From assembly GCF_003253745.1 (NCBI RefSeq), contig NZ_MZXV01000076.1, forward strand, positions 62,001 to 126,000: 64,000 nucleotides of DNA, written 5' to 3'. The DNA is from Mesorhizobium kowhaii (GTDB lineage Bacteria; Pseudomonadota; Alphaproteobacteria; Rhizobiales; Rhizobiaceae). Within the stretch, counting starts at the first letter, position 1. Each line of letters begins with the position of its first letter. The translations under genes and the position numbers were made by a program. A model generated the notes under the pieces. It searched no databases and had not been told where the DNA came from. It worked only from the letters and a program-made list of their open reading frames with translations. This document shows positions 19,074 to 27,555 of this stretch, one piece after another.

Positions 19074-19784
19074 TCAGGCCTTGGGGGCCACTTTTTCATC
19101 GATTTGGCGCGAGAGTATGGCGGAGAACTCGTCGGAGAACCCTTCCATGCGCACCGCTATCTTGCTCGCGTCGGACGACAGTTTGTTGTAGGCGATGACG
19201 GCGGGGATGGCGGCGAGCAGGCCGATGGCCGTCGCCAGCAGCGCTTCGGCAATGCCGGGCGCGACCACCGCAAGACTGGTGTTCTTGGACCCGGCGATCG
19301 CCTGGAACGAGGTCATGATGCCGATGACGGTGCCGAACAGGCCGATAAAGGGTGCCGCCGAGCCGGTGGTGGCGAGGAAGCCGAGGCGCCCCTCCAGCTT
19401 TTCCATCTCGCGCGTCAGCGCCAGGTCCATCGCCTTGTCGATGCGGGTCTGCAGGCCGAGCGGCGACTTGGCGCCCTTCTCGAAGCTTTTCTTCCACTCG
19501 CGCATCGCTGCCACGAAAATGGCGCCCATGCCGGTGGTCTTGCGGTCGGCGAGCGTGCGGTAGAGTTCCTCCAGCGACTGCCCGGACCAGAACACCTGCT
19601 CGAACCGGTTGAGCGACAGCCGCATGCGGGCATAGGCAACCAGCTTGTCGACGATGATCGCCCAGGTCCAGACCGAAGCGCAGAGCAAACCGATCATGAC
19701 CAGCTTGACCACCCAGCTGGCCTGCATGAACAGCGCCCAAATCGACAATTGCGCGCCCGGTTCGGCGAGTGCGATATTTTCCAT
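19074..19784 (-). CDS. tolQ: Tol-Pal motor subunit TolQ
   Basis: Protein of 236 aa of the MotA/TolQ/ExbB family, with three membrane segments (about 14-36, 134-158, 168-192). The second and third contain FIGLFGTVIGIM and AIGLLAAIPAVIAYN, characteristic of the stator channel. The ATG at 19784 (MENIALAEPG) is chosen; an extension to 19835 lacks family similarity. It is the first gene of tolQRAB. Confidence 0.95.
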   Translation of the reverse strand: MENIALAEPGAQLSIWALFMQASWVVKLVMIGLLCASVWTWAIIVDKLVAYARMRLSLNRFEQVFWSGQSLEELYRTLADRKTTGMGAIFVAAMREWKKSFEKGAKSPLGLQTRIDKAMDLALTREMEKLEGRLGFLATTGSAAPFIGLFGTVIGIMTSFQAIAGSKNTSLAVVAPGIAEALLATAIGLLAAIPAVIAYNKLSSDASKIAVRMEGFSDEFSAILSRQIDEKVAPKA

Positions 19785-20065
19785 CGTTACGTCCTTAAGA
19801 TTTTCCGGGCGAAGCTGGCGGCTGGCCCCTGGCATCCCTTGTGGTCGGTTCGCACGCAGCTACCTGAACAACCCCAAACCGTGCCGTTGGTGGCCTTTTC
19901 GGGGCAAATATTGGTGAAAGGAAGGCGCTGGATAGCGCCAATCTTCACCAATCTCTTCATGAACCGTTATGGTTAAGGATGGGTTAGTACATAAGGCGCG
20001 GCGCATTGCCACGCCCGTGGACCACCGGCTCGGTCTGCATCAGCTCATCCGCCCCTCCAAAGGTG
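19785..20065. other. Gap upstream of tolQ
   Basis: Nothing coding is visible. The gap contains a short dyad GGCGCTGGATAGCGCC (19926-19941) and AT-rich patches suited to a tolQ promoter. Together with the repeat at 20066 it separates tolQ from ybgC, genes that are usually closer. Confidence 0.4.
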
Positions 20066-20198
20066 GGTTGAGATTCAGGTCAGGCCGAGCCGAAAACGGT
20101 GGGTTCCGAGAACCGGAGCGGAGCGTACGTTTGGGTACGTGAGCACCGGAAGCGGAGGAACCTGCCGTTTGCAGGCCGGCATCACCTGAATATCAACT
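20066..20198. repeat. Palindromic dispersed repeat, copy 1
   Basis: The ends form an inverted repeat: TTGAGATTCAGGT on the left (20068-20080) and ACCTGAATATCAA on the right (20184-20196), 12 of 13 matching. Between them are CCGAGAACCGGAGCGGAGCG and a GTAC...GTACGTGAGCACCGGAAGC core that is shared with copies at about 26123-26240 and 59161-59325. The right arm overlaps the stop codon of ybgC (20193-20195). Such a structure downstream of a gene could act in termination or mRNA stability; this is inference. Confidence 0.75.
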
Positions 20199-20663
20199 CA
20201 TCTTGGGCATGAATGCCGCCACCCATTCCCTGGGAAAGCGCCTTGGCCGGCCATTCTCGCCGATGATCGCCGCTTCGACCTTGGCCTCGACCAGCACCTC
20301 ATCACCGCGTTTGAGCTGCTGCGCCATGAAGATGCGCGCGCCCGAAATGTCCTCGGTGCGGGTGTCGACCGTCAGGATGTCGTCTATGCGGGCGGGGCCG
20401 CGAAAGTTGATCTCCATGCGACGCACCACCCAGACGATCTTCTCGCCATGCTTGCCGTCGGCAAGTTCGGTGTGATGCACGCCGGTCAGCCTGAGATAGT
20501 CGGAGCGACCGCGTTCGAAGAATTCGAGATAGCGCGCGTGGTAGACGACGCCTGAGAAATCGGTGTCGGCGTAATAGACCCGCGCCATCAGCCGGTGGCC
20601 GAACTCCGTCAACGCTCCGGAAAGCCCCGCCAGCAACGCCGCCGATTCACCATGATCGTCCAT
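20193..20663 (-). CDS. ybgC: Acyl-CoA thioesterase YbgC
   Basis: Protein of 156 aa with a hot-dog fold. The motif ARVYYADTDFSGVVYHARYLEFFERGR (residues about 25-51) includes the catalytic Asp of the 4-hydroxybenzoyl-CoA thioesterase class. YbgC hydrolyses acyl-CoA and is linked to the Tol-Pal cluster by gene order. The ATG at 20663 has AAGGAAAG upstream and is preferred over a much longer upstream frame. The stop codon lies in the dispersed repeat. Confidence 0.92.
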   Translation of the reverse strand: MDDHGESAALLAGLSGALTEFGHRLMARVYYADTDFSGVVYHARYLEFFERGRSDYLRLTGVHHTELADGKHGEKIVWVVRRMEINFRGPARIDDILTVDTRTEDISGARIFMAQQLKRGDEVLVEAKVEAAIIGENGRPRRFPREWVAAFMPKMS

Positions 20664-20787
20664 TGCGCTTTCCTTTTTGGGCCTGGCCGGGCACCTAAAG
20701 CGTGGCGCGCTTAAGGCAATTGTTTCCGTGCGTGTCGTTGTCCCAAAACCGCTACACACTTTTGGGCGACACGCACTGGCTTGGCGC

Positions 20788-22047
20788 ATGAACCCGATGG
20801 CACTGTTGACGGCGATGATCAAGACCTTGATGGCGGCGCTGCTTGTGCTCGTGGCTCTGTCGCTGCCCGGCCAGGCGGCCACCTTCTCGATGAAGCGCGG
20901 CCTCAATCTCGACCAGTGGACGACGTGGCCGGGCGAGGAGCAGTGGGGCGACACCAAGGCCATCCTGCCCTATCCGGAATGGCGCAAGTTCCTCAAGGAC
21001 GACGACCTCAAGGCGCTGAAGGATGCGGGCTTCGACTTCCTGCGCATGCCGGTCGATCCGTCGCCTTTCCTGTCCGGCCAGACCGTGGCCTTGCGCGACG
21101 ACCTCTATGCCAGCGTGCTGGATTCGGTGCGCACGATCAACCGCGCCGGGCTGAAGGTGGTCGTCGACATGCATCTGATCCCGGCCGGCGGCAGCCGCAA
21201 GATCGGCATGGGCCAAGTGATGGACGACCCGCAGACCTTCGACGCCTATGTCGACATGGTGCGCAAGATGGCCCGCACGCTGGCCAGCGAGGATCCCAAA
21301 AAGGTCGCTTTCGAGCCGATGAACGAACCTATCGTCGACTGCGACAGCGACGGCACCAGCCTGTGGCCGAACCGCCAGCAGAAGCTGTTCGCGGCGGCGC
21401 GTTCATCGGCCACCAAGCTAACTTTGATCTTGACCGGGGCCTGTTATTCGGCCGCGACCTCCCTGGAGAAGATCGATCCGAAGACGATCCCGGATGACAA
21501 CGTCATCTGGACCTTCCACTCCTACGATCCGTTCCTGCTCACCCATCAGGGCGCGACCTGGGCCGGCGACTTCATCCCCTATGTGACCGGCCTGCCCTAT
21601 CCGCTGACCGCGGTGCCGCAGGCACAGCTCGAGGTGACGCTCGACACCATCCGCGCCAGGATCAGGGCCGAGGCGCCATGGGCACGGCAGAGCGGCCTGC
21701 TTGCCTATCTCGATGAACAGGTCGCCAGCATGGACAGCCCCGACAAGCTGCTTGGCCTTATGGATGCGCCGTTCAGGCAAGTCGAGGCGTGGGCGAAGGC
21801 CAACGGCATCAAGCCGGAGAACATCACGCTGGGCGAATTCGGCATGATCCGCCAGGAATATGGCAACGCCTATGTGATGCCGGCCGCGTTCCGCGCCGCC
21901 TATGTCAGGGACATGATCGCGCGCGCCGAAGCGCATGGCTTCTCATGGTCGGTGTGGAGCTATGGCGGCGCCTTCGGCATCGTCGACGCCTTCAACGGCG
22001 ACAAGGCCGAGCCGAATGTGATGGACGTGATCCGCACACTGCATTGA
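20788..22047 (+). CDS. Secreted glycoside hydrolase family 5 (cellulase-like)
   Basis: Predicted precursor of 419 aa. A signal peptide covers about 1-31 (cleavage after GQAA or AQA-like site). The GH5 TIM-barrel signature FEPMNEP places the acid/base Glu at 180, and TLGEFGM the nucleophile Glu at 350; FDFLRMPVDPS and WTFHSYDP also fit. It probably hydrolyses a beta-1,4-glucan in the periplasm or outside. Start choice lies between the ATGs at 20788 and 20800; both keep the signal peptide. It stands alone, convergent with the metallophosphoesterase gene 5 bases downstream. Confidence 0.85.
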   Translation: MNPMALLTAMIKTLMAALLVLVALSLPGQAATFSMKRGLNLDQWTTWPGEEQWGDTKAILPYPEWRKFLKDDDLKALKDAGFDFLRMPVDPSPFLSGQTVALRDDLYASVLDSVRTINRAGLKVVVDMHLIPAGGSRKIGMGQVMDDPQTFDAYVDMVRKMARTLASEDPKKVAFEPMNEPIVDCDSDGTSLWPNRQQKLFAAARSSATKLTLILTGACYSAATSLEKIDPKTIPDDNVIWTFHSYDPFLLTHQGATWAGDFIPYVTGLPYPLTAVPQAQLEVTLDTIRARIRAEAPWARQSGLLAYLDEQVASMDSPDKLLGLMDAPFRQVEAWAKANGIKPENITLGEFGMIRQEYGNAYVMPAAFRAAYVRDMIARAEAHGFSWSVWSYGGAFGIVDAFNGDKAEPNVMDVIRTLH

Positions 22048-22051
22048 CCGC

Positions 22052-22948
22052 TCAGCCAAGGTCGATCGACAGGATTTCGGGGCGCACCCCGAAACGCACC
22101 GGCACAATGCTGAAGCCAAGCCCGCCCGAGACGATCAGATTGCGGTCGTTCTCGACGACATGGCCATAGGCATAGCGATTGCCGAACCGCGACGGCACGA
22201 CCGGCGAATAGCCGAACAGCCGCACCTGTCCGCCATGGGTGTGGCCGGACAGGGTCAGCGACACCCGCCACGGCACGGTGGGAAAAATATCGGGCTCATG
22301 TGCGAGCAGGATGACCGGCGAGGCATCGCTGACCTTGGCCAATATACCGTCGAGATCGTCCAGCCCCGTGAAGCCGGCGCGGTCCCTGGTCGGCAGCAGG
22401 GCCAGCTGGTCGGCAAGCCCGGCGATCCAGACACCATGCCCGTCCTTCTCCAGGCGCACGACATCGTTCTCCAGAACCGGGATGCCGACTTTCTCCAAGG
22501 CCTTGCGCGCTATTGTCGGACCGGCGCCCGCCCGCTGCGCGAAGCCATCGCCCCACCAGTCGTGGTTGCCAAGGATCGACAGCACGCCGAGCGGCGCCTT
22601 GAGGCCCGACAGCGGGGATGCCCATTGCGACGGCGTCACCGGCCCCGTCACCAGAGGCATGCCGGCGATGTAGTCGCCAAGCAGGACGATCAGGTCCGGC
22701 TGCAGCGCATTCGCGTCTTCGACAAGCGAAGCGATCCGCTCCGGTGTCATCCACGGTCGGCAGGCATGGATGTCGGCAAGTGCGACGATGCGCAGTTTCA
22801 ATCCCGCCGGCCAATGCGGTGGCGTTAAGGCATAGTGCTTCACATGCGTCAGCAGCATCGGCTCGATGCCCACCGCATAGGCGCTGAAGGCGGCAACCGA
22901 CAGAAACGACCCGCCGACGAAGCGCAGGAACCCGCGTCTGTTTATCAT
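22052..22948 (-). CDS. Tat-exported or membrane-anchored metallophosphoesterase
   Basis: Protein of 298 aa. The N-terminus INRRGFLRFVGGS is a twin-arginine signal followed by a hydrophobic stretch. Metal-binding motifs of the calcineurin-like superfamily follow in order: DIHAC (variant of DxH), GDYI, GNHDWW, then AHEPD and SGHTHGGQ. It resembles YkuE/YaeI-like phosphoesterases. GGAG six bases before the ATG at 22948 decides the start over an upstream GTG. Substrate unknown. Confidence 0.85.
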   Translation of the reverse strand: MINRRGFLRFVGGSFLSVAAFSAYAVGIEPMLLTHVKHYALTPPHWPAGLKLRIVALADIHACRPWMTPERIASLVEDANALQPDLIVLLGDYIAGMPLVTGPVTPSQWASPLSGLKAPLGVLSILGNHDWWGDGFAQRAGAGPTIARKALEKVGIPVLENDVVRLEKDGHGVWIAGLADQLALLPTRDRAGFTGLDDLDGILAKVSDASPVILLAHEPDIFPTVPWRVSLTLSGHTHGGQVRLFGYSPVVPSRFGNRYAYGHVVENDRNLIVSGGLGFSIVPVRFGVRPEILSIDLG

Positions 22949-23097
22949 GCTCGGCTCCGGCACTAAATCGCGGCGACAATCGCCAAGGCCGCGTTAGAGT
23001 CCACGATTGCGCCGGCAAGTCGGCGAAGCTGAGGAGTTTTTGCGCAAGGACATTCACGGATCCTTGATCGCAGGTCAGCGTCCAATCGCCCGAGCCG

Positions 23098-24135
23098 CTA
23101 CTCTTCCTGGAACAGGTTGATCTGCTGCTGCGCCAGATCCTTTGGCGCATCCAGCCCAAGATGGCGCCAGGCATTGGCCGTCAGCATCCGGCCGCGCGGC
23201 GTGCGCTGGATGAAACCCTGCTGGATCAGATAGGGCTCGATGATGTCCTCGATGGCGTCGCGCGGCTCGGACAGGCCGGCGGCGATCGTCTCGATGCCAA
23301 CCGGCCCACCGCCGAAATTGCGGGCGATCATCGACAGATACCGGCGGTCGAGCGCGTCGAGGCCGAGCGCGTCGACCTCAAGCCGGGTCAAGGCCTCGTC
23401 GGCGATCTGGCGGTCGACATGGCCATCGCCGGCGACCGAGGCGAAATCGCGCACGCGGCGCAACAGCCTGCCGGCAATGCGTGGCGTGCCACGCGCGCGC
23501 CGCGCGATCTCCAGCGCGCCATCGTCGCCGAGCGGCATTTGCAGGATGCGGGCGCCGCGCCGCACGATCTGCTCCAGCTCCTCGACCGAATAGAAATTGA
23601 GCCGCACCGGAATGCCAAAACGGTCGCGCAGCGGATTGGTGAGCAGACCAAGCCGCGTGGTGGCGGCGACCAGCGTAAAGCGGGCGAGATCGATCTTGAC
23701 CGAGCGCGCCGCCGGTCCCTCGCCGATGATCAGGTCGAGCTGGAAATCCTCCATTGCCGGATAGAGGATTTCCTCCACCGCCGGGCTCAGCCGGTGGATC
23801 TCGTCGATGAACAGCACGTCGCCTTCTTCGAGATTGGTGAGCAGGGCCGCGAGATCGCCGGCCTTGGCGATAACCGGGCCGGAGGTCGAGCGGAAATTGA
23901 CGCCGAGCTCGCGCGCCATGATCTGCGCCAGCGTCGTCTTGCCGAGACCCGGCGGCCCGACGAACAGCACATGGTCGAGCGCTTCGTTGCGGCCCTTGGC
24001 GGCCTCGATGAACACTTTGAGATTGGCCCGCACCGCCGCCTGGCCGACGAAATCGTCAAGCGTCTGCGGCCGCAAGGTCTGCTCGGCATCCTCGCCGCGT
24101 TTTTCAGGCGTAATGAGACGGGGTGACAGGCTCAT
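23098..24135 (-). CDS. ruvB: Holliday junction branch migration helicase RuvB
   Basis: AAA+ ATPase of 345 aa. The N-terminus LRPQTLDDFVGQ, Walker A GPPGLGKT, Walker B LFIDEIHRL, sensor AATTRLG and a winged-helix C-terminus (YLIQQGFIQRTPRGR) are complete. It drives branch migration with RuvA. It lies 43 bases after ruvA on the same strand. Confidence 0.97.
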   Translation of the reverse strand: MSLSPRLITPEKRGEDAEQTLRPQTLDDFVGQAAVRANLKVFIEAAKGRNEALDHVLFVGPPGLGKTTLAQIMARELGVNFRSTSGPVIAKAGDLAALLTNLEEGDVLFIDEIHRLSPAVEEILYPAMEDFQLDLIIGEGPAARSVKIDLARFTLVAATTRLGLLTNPLRDRFGIPVRLNFYSVEELEQIVRRGARILQMPLGDDGALEIARRARGTPRIAGRLLRRVRDFASVAGDGHVDRQIADEALTRLEVDALGLDALDRRYLSMIARNFGGGPVGIETIAAGLSEPRDAIEDIIEPYLIQQGFIQRTPRGRMLTANAWRHLGLDAPKDLAQQQINLFQEE

Positions 24136-24178
24136 GGCGCCTTCCTTGCACGCGGCAAGGAACTGAACAAGCGACGCC

Positions 24179-24799
24179 TCACCGCGCCAGCTCCCTCAGG
24201 CCGAAACGGATCAGCTTCGGTGCATCGGCATCCTCGCCCGCCGTCTTCAGCGCCGCCGCCACCGCATTGGCCGCGGTGTCGCGCGAATAGCCGAGATTGA
24301 CCAGTGCCGAGACGGCGTCGGTGATCGGCGCCGGAGCGACGCCTTCACCGAGCTCCTGCTTCAGGCCGATGGTGCCCGAGGCAGTGCCGGCATAGGCCGG
24401 CGCCTTGTTCTTCAATTCGGTGACGATGCGCTCGGCCACTTTCTTGCCGACACCTGGGGCGCGAGAGACCATGGCGATATCGCGCAGTGCAATCGCGTTG
24501 GCGAGATCGGCCGGCGCCAGTGTCGACAGGATGGCGAGCGCCACCTTGGCGCCGACGCCTGGCACATAGTTCATCAGCAGCCGGAACCATTCGCGCTCCA
24601 GCTGCGACTGGAAACCGTAGAGCCGCAGCATGTCCTCGCGCACATAGGTCTCGATGAACAGCACCACCGCTTCGCCCGATGCCGGGAGTGCTGCCAGCGT
24701 ACGCGCCGAGCAATAGGCGACATAGCCGACGCCATGAATATCGACGAGGCAATGGTCCTCGTCGATCTCGTCGAGCGTGCCCTTGAGTTTGCCGATCAT
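24179..24799 (-). CDS. ruvA: Holliday junction DNA-binding protein RuvA
   Basis: Protein of 206 aa with the three RuvA domains: OB fold (MIGKLKGTLDEID...), helix-hairpin-helix motifs in the middle (NYVPGVGAKVALAIL and SRAPGVGKKVAERI), and a C-terminal domain that contacts RuvB (NLGYSRDTAANAV). It binds four-way junctions and loads RuvB. It starts 10 bases after the toxin gene, so the toxin-antitoxin genes are in its operon. Confidence 0.97.
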   Translation of the reverse strand: MIGKLKGTLDEIDEDHCLVDIHGVGYVAYCSARTLAALPASGEAVVLFIETYVREDMLRLYGFQSQLEREWFRLLMNYVPGVGAKVALAILSTLAPADLANAIALRDIAMVSRAPGVGKKVAERIVTELKNKAPAYAGTASGTIGLKQELGEGVAPAPITDAVSALVNLGYSRDTAANAVAAALKTAGEDADAPKLIRFGLRELAR

Positions 24800-24809
24800 G
24801 CCTGGGCCT

Positions 24810-25229
24810 TCATGGGTGCGTTTCAGGAGAGATGATGTCGAGATCCGGGAAGTAACTGCGGTAGCGGGCAGCGTCGCGGGTCAGCAGACGATGTCCGGCA
24901 ACGGTCGCATGGGCGCCAATGAAAAAGTCTGGCAACGTCCGCTCGCGAACCCCCCCAGCACGGCGATAGCGGGAATGCGCGACGCCTGCAAGGAATGCCG
25001 CGTCCCAGGGCAGAAACTCGCGATCCATCTCGAGCATGTCGACTGCTTTTCGAAGCGCCGTCTCTGTCGCTATCAGCGGCGCGAGCTCGGACCAGATGAT
25101 CGTATTGATCAGCAAGGCTCCATCGCGGCGACAGGAAACAATCGCCGATGCCGACCATTTTGTCAGCGGTCCGGCCGGTCCCCAGACGTCGATCAGGACA
25201 TTTGTGTCAATCAACGTCGAGATCTTCAC
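24810..25229 (-). CDS. PIN-domain toxin (VapC-type)
   Basis: Ribonuclease-type toxin of 139 aa. The acidic residues expected in a PIN active site are present: Asp8 (IDTNVLID), Glu48 (WSELAPL), Asp101 (LPDFFIGAHA) and Asp119 (LTRDAARY). VapC toxins usually cleave tRNA or rRNA and are neutralised by the upstream antitoxin. Its start overlaps the antitoxin gene by 23 bases, which suggests translational coupling. The pair is inserted between ruvC and ruvA. Confidence 0.85.
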   Translation of the reverse strand: MKISTLIDTNVLIDVWGPAGPLTKWSASAIVSCRRDGALLINTIIWSELAPLIATETALRKAVDMLEMDREFLPWDAAFLAGVAHSRYRRAGGVRERTLPDFFIGAHATVAGHRLLTRDAARYRSYFPDLDIISPETHP

Positions 25230-25476
25230 GCGGCCCCCTCAACCACACCATGTATTCGTCGGTCGTCATGCCCGCCAAATCCAGGGTCCCCGCCATCCGG
25301 TCAAGGACATCGCTGAACCTGCGGGATGCCTCTTCCTCGGACAGGTTTTCGTTGACGGCGACAAGCCGAGCGCCCTCGTCGGTGGCCACGAACTCCACCT
25401 CCGAGCCCGGGCCGATACCCAGATGGTCCCTTATCTGTTTGGGAATGGTGACTTGCCCCTTGGTGGTCACGCGCAT
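25207..25476 (-). CDS. AbrB/MazE-fold antitoxin (VapB-type)
   Basis: Protein of 89 aa. The N-terminal swapped-hairpin DNA-binding domain (VTTKGQVTIPKQIRDHLGI, residues 3-21) is typical of SpoVT/AbrB antitoxins; the acidic C-terminal half would wrap the toxin. Such antitoxins repress their own promoter. Upstream sequence at 25480-25510 is AT-rich and could carry that promoter, just after the ruvC stop. Confidence 0.85.
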   Translation of the reverse strand: MRVTTKGQVTIPKQIRDHLGIGPGSEVEFVATDEGARLVAVNENLSEEEASRRFSDVLDRMAGTLDLAGMTTDEYMVWLRGPREDLDVD

Positions 25477-25532
25477 GGTAATACCTCTGAAGTATTACTT
25501 ATCGCAACTATGAGAACAAGTCAAGAACATTG

Positions 25533-26042
25533 CTACCCGGCGAGCGCCATCCTGTAGGCGACGCTTTGCCGGTGATGCGCGTGGCAGATGGCGATGGCCA
25601 GCGCGTCGGCGGCATGTTCGGTATCGAAAGTGGCCTTCGGCAACAGCACCTTCACCATCATGTGGATCTGCTTCTTGTCGCCATGACCAACGCCGATCAC
25701 CGCCTTCTTGACAGCGTTGGGCGCATATTCGGCAACGACGAGGCCAGCGCGCGCCGGCACCAGCATGGCGATGCCGCGCGCCTGGCCGAGCTTCAGCGTC
25801 GCCACCGCGTCTTTGTTGACGAAGGTCTGTTCGACCGCCGCCTCGTGCGGCATGGTGGCGTGCAGGATTTCGGCGAGCCCGTCATGCAATTGGCAGAGCC
25901 GCGTCGCCAGCGCCGCCTTGTCGTCGGACCGCACGGTGCCGGAGGCGACGAAGCGCAACGAATTGCCGAGGCTCTCGACGATGCCCCAGCCGGTGCGCCT
26001 GAGCCCCGGGTCGATACCGATAATGCGAATCGCTTCCCCCAT
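25533..26042 (-). CDS. ruvC: Holliday junction endonuclease RuvC
   Basis: Protein of 169 aa. IIGIDPGLRRTGWG carries the first catalytic Asp, AAVEQTFVNKD the Glu, and HAADALAIAICH the C-terminal Asp pair. It resolves Holliday junctions processed by RuvAB. The antitoxin gene begins 56 bases downstream, interrupting the usual ruvC-ruvA adjacency. Confidence 0.96.
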   Translation of the reverse strand: MGEAIRIIGIDPGLRRTGWGIVESLGNSLRFVASGTVRSDDKAALATRLCQLHDGLAEILHATMPHEAAVEQTFVNKDAVATLKLGQARGIAMLVPARAGLVVAEYAPNAVKKAVIGVGHGDKKQIHMMVKVLLPKATFDTEHAADALAIAICHAHHRQSVAYRMALAG

Positions 26043-26122
26043 CCGGCGAGTTTACCTCCGGTGGACAGCGATGCCAGCGAAATGTGAACAAACCGGAAAC
26101 GATCCCCCACGACGAGTCGCGG

Positions 26123-26240
26123 GCTGTTTGAGAATTCGCTCTGGCGGAGCAGATGGCGTGGTTTTCGAGAACCGGAGCGGAGCGTACCTAAGTACGTGAG
26201 CACCGGAAGCGCAGAAAACTGCGCCAGATGCCCGTCAACG
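26123..26240. repeat. Palindromic dispersed repeat, copy 2
   Basis: Shares the core TTTTCGAGAACCGGAGCGGA and GTACGTGAGCACCGGAAGCG with copies 1 and 3. Its flanks differ: AGAATTCGCTCTGGCG on the left and an imperfect inverted counterpart CTGCGCCAGATGCCC...GTAGAATT on the right, instead of the TTGAGATTCAGGT ends. It lies 20 bases after the stop codon of rcdA and about 80 bases before ruvC. Confidence 0.7.
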
Positions 26241-26260
26241 TAGAATTATCAGGCAGCCCG

Positions 26261-26794
26261 TCAGCCGCGAGCGAAAGCCGTGTTGAGCAGGCTGATCTGG
26301 TCGGAAACCGGATTGGGGCGGCGAGCCGTCAGTTGCATGTCGACCACGGCGCCGGAGCCGTAGATCTCCTCGTCCATGCGGCGCACCAGCGCCTGCAGGC
26401 GCAGCGAGCGGGTGACGAGGTCGAGGAAATCCTCGGGCAGTTCGGCCCAGCCGGCGGCTTCGTCATGGGCGGAAGCGGTGTCGAGGCGCACCTTGGACTT
26501 TTCCGACGCAACCTGGTCGCGGGTCATCTCGCCGGAATTCGCCGCGCGCTGCAAAAGCAGCCAGGAGGCAACCTGCATCAGCCTTGTGGTCAGCCGCATC
26601 GATTCGGCGGCATAGAGCGTGGCCCCCAGCCTGGACAGTTTCTTTGCCTCGACCCGGCCCTTGCCGTCGAGATACTCCGCCGCCTGTTCGACCAGGCCCA
26701 TGCCTTCCTGGTAAAGCGGCTTGAAGGATTGCGTGAAAACCCGGCGCTCCGCCAGTTTGACGGTTTTCGCACTGCCCTTCGAAAGCTCGTTCAT
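26261..26794 (-). CDS. rcdA: RcdA-like regulator of CtrA degradation (DUF1465)
   Basis: Protein of 177 aa. The sequence TQSFKPLYQEGMGLVEQAAEYL and ESMRLTTRLMQVASWLLLQR match the conserved helical bundle of the family known in Caulobacter crescentus as RcdA, an adaptor that helps ClpXP degrade the cell-cycle regulator CtrA. Assignment rests on remembered family similarity. It is a single gene with a long upstream region and a palindromic repeat just downstream. Confidence 0.8.
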   Translation of the reverse strand: MNELSKGSAKTVKLAERRVFTQSFKPLYQEGMGLVEQAAEYLDGKGRVEAKKLSRLGATLYAAESMRLTTRLMQVASWLLLQRAANSGEMTRDQVASEKSKVRLDTASAHDEAAGWAELPEDFLDLVTRSLRLQALVRRMDEEIYGSGAVVDMQLTARRPNPVSDQISLLNTAFARG

Positions 26795-27174
26795 TGCTAC
26801 GCCCCCTGCACCTACAGCTGGCCGATTCGGCTCACTGCCGATACACCCAGCACCCTATAGAACTGAAGCTTGAAAATGCGCTTCGTTCCCGGCGAAGGCA
26901 AGCACATGTTTAACAGAAGGTTAACGGCGAGCCGCTGTCGGGCGCCCTGAAATCCGGACAAAAAAAGAGCCGCGGATAAGGCGGCTCTCAGGAGTTTAAC
27001 AGGGAGGCGTCAAACAAAGTGGCTCCAACCACTCGGTAAGAATCCAGATCACTGGATGGACATAGTAAACACCTGTAAAGCTTAATGAAGCCTTAACGGC
27101 ACGCGTGTTTTTTGACCGAACGCCACCGTCCTGTGCCGTAACAGCACAGCCCCGAGCCTCGTTTCAGGCTCAGC
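26795..27174. other. Gap upstream of rcdA with a terminator
   Basis: No gene is seen. A hairpin AGAGCCGC / GCGGCTCT (26966-26988) followed leftwards by seven T residues is a likely terminator for the leftward membrane-protein gene at 27175, although it lies 190 bases from that gene's stop. AT-rich sequence at 26890-26940, including AACAGAAGGTTAACG, may hold the rcdA promoter. Confidence 0.5.
26961..26988 (-). terminator. Hairpin with T run
   Basis: 8-bp perfect stem with a 7-base loop and a run of seven A residues on the + strand (26960-26966), giving a U tract in a leftward transcript. Confidence 0.7.
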
Positions 27175-27555
27175 TCAGGCCGTCTTCCAGACGGCCGGCA
27201 AGGCGACGAAGGCAAACAGCAGCATGGACGCGTAGAAGCCCATCGAGGAAATCCCCACCAGCGGTTCGATCGCGGCATTGCCGGCAAGCAGGAAATAGAG
27301 GCCGATCAACAGGCCGATGCCGCTGATTGCCGTCAGCCAGAAATGGATGGTGGCGAGCATCTTTTGCCCGACTGCCGGAAACAGATGGTAGAAGAAGGCG
27401 AAGACCGCCGACATCAGCCATCCGGCCACCATCGTGTGGGCGTGGGTCGGCATCTGGCCATGGTCCTGGCTGATCGCCATGTACAGGCCGAGCGCCATGC
27501 CACACAGCGAATAGATGATCGCCAGCGTGAAGAAATTCCGTGCTACCCCTTGCAT
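27175..27555 (-). CDS. Small membrane protein, possibly haem-copper-oxidase-like
   Basis: Protein of 126 aa with four hydrophobic segments. The motif MPTHAHTMVAGWLMSAVFAF (residues about 35-54) and YHLFP nearby contain three histidines placed at membrane positions, reminiscent of a fragment of haem-copper oxidase subunit I, and similar short rhizobial proteins have been labelled that way. I cannot show haem binding from sequence. GGGGGA eight bases before the ATG supports the start. Confidence 0.6.
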   Translation of the reverse strand: MQGVARNFFTLAIIYSLCGMALGLYMAISQDHGQMPTHAHTMVAGWLMSAVFAFFYHLFPAVGQKMLATIHFWLTAISGIGLLIGLYFLLAGNAAIEPLVGISSMGFYASMLLFAFVALPAVWKTA

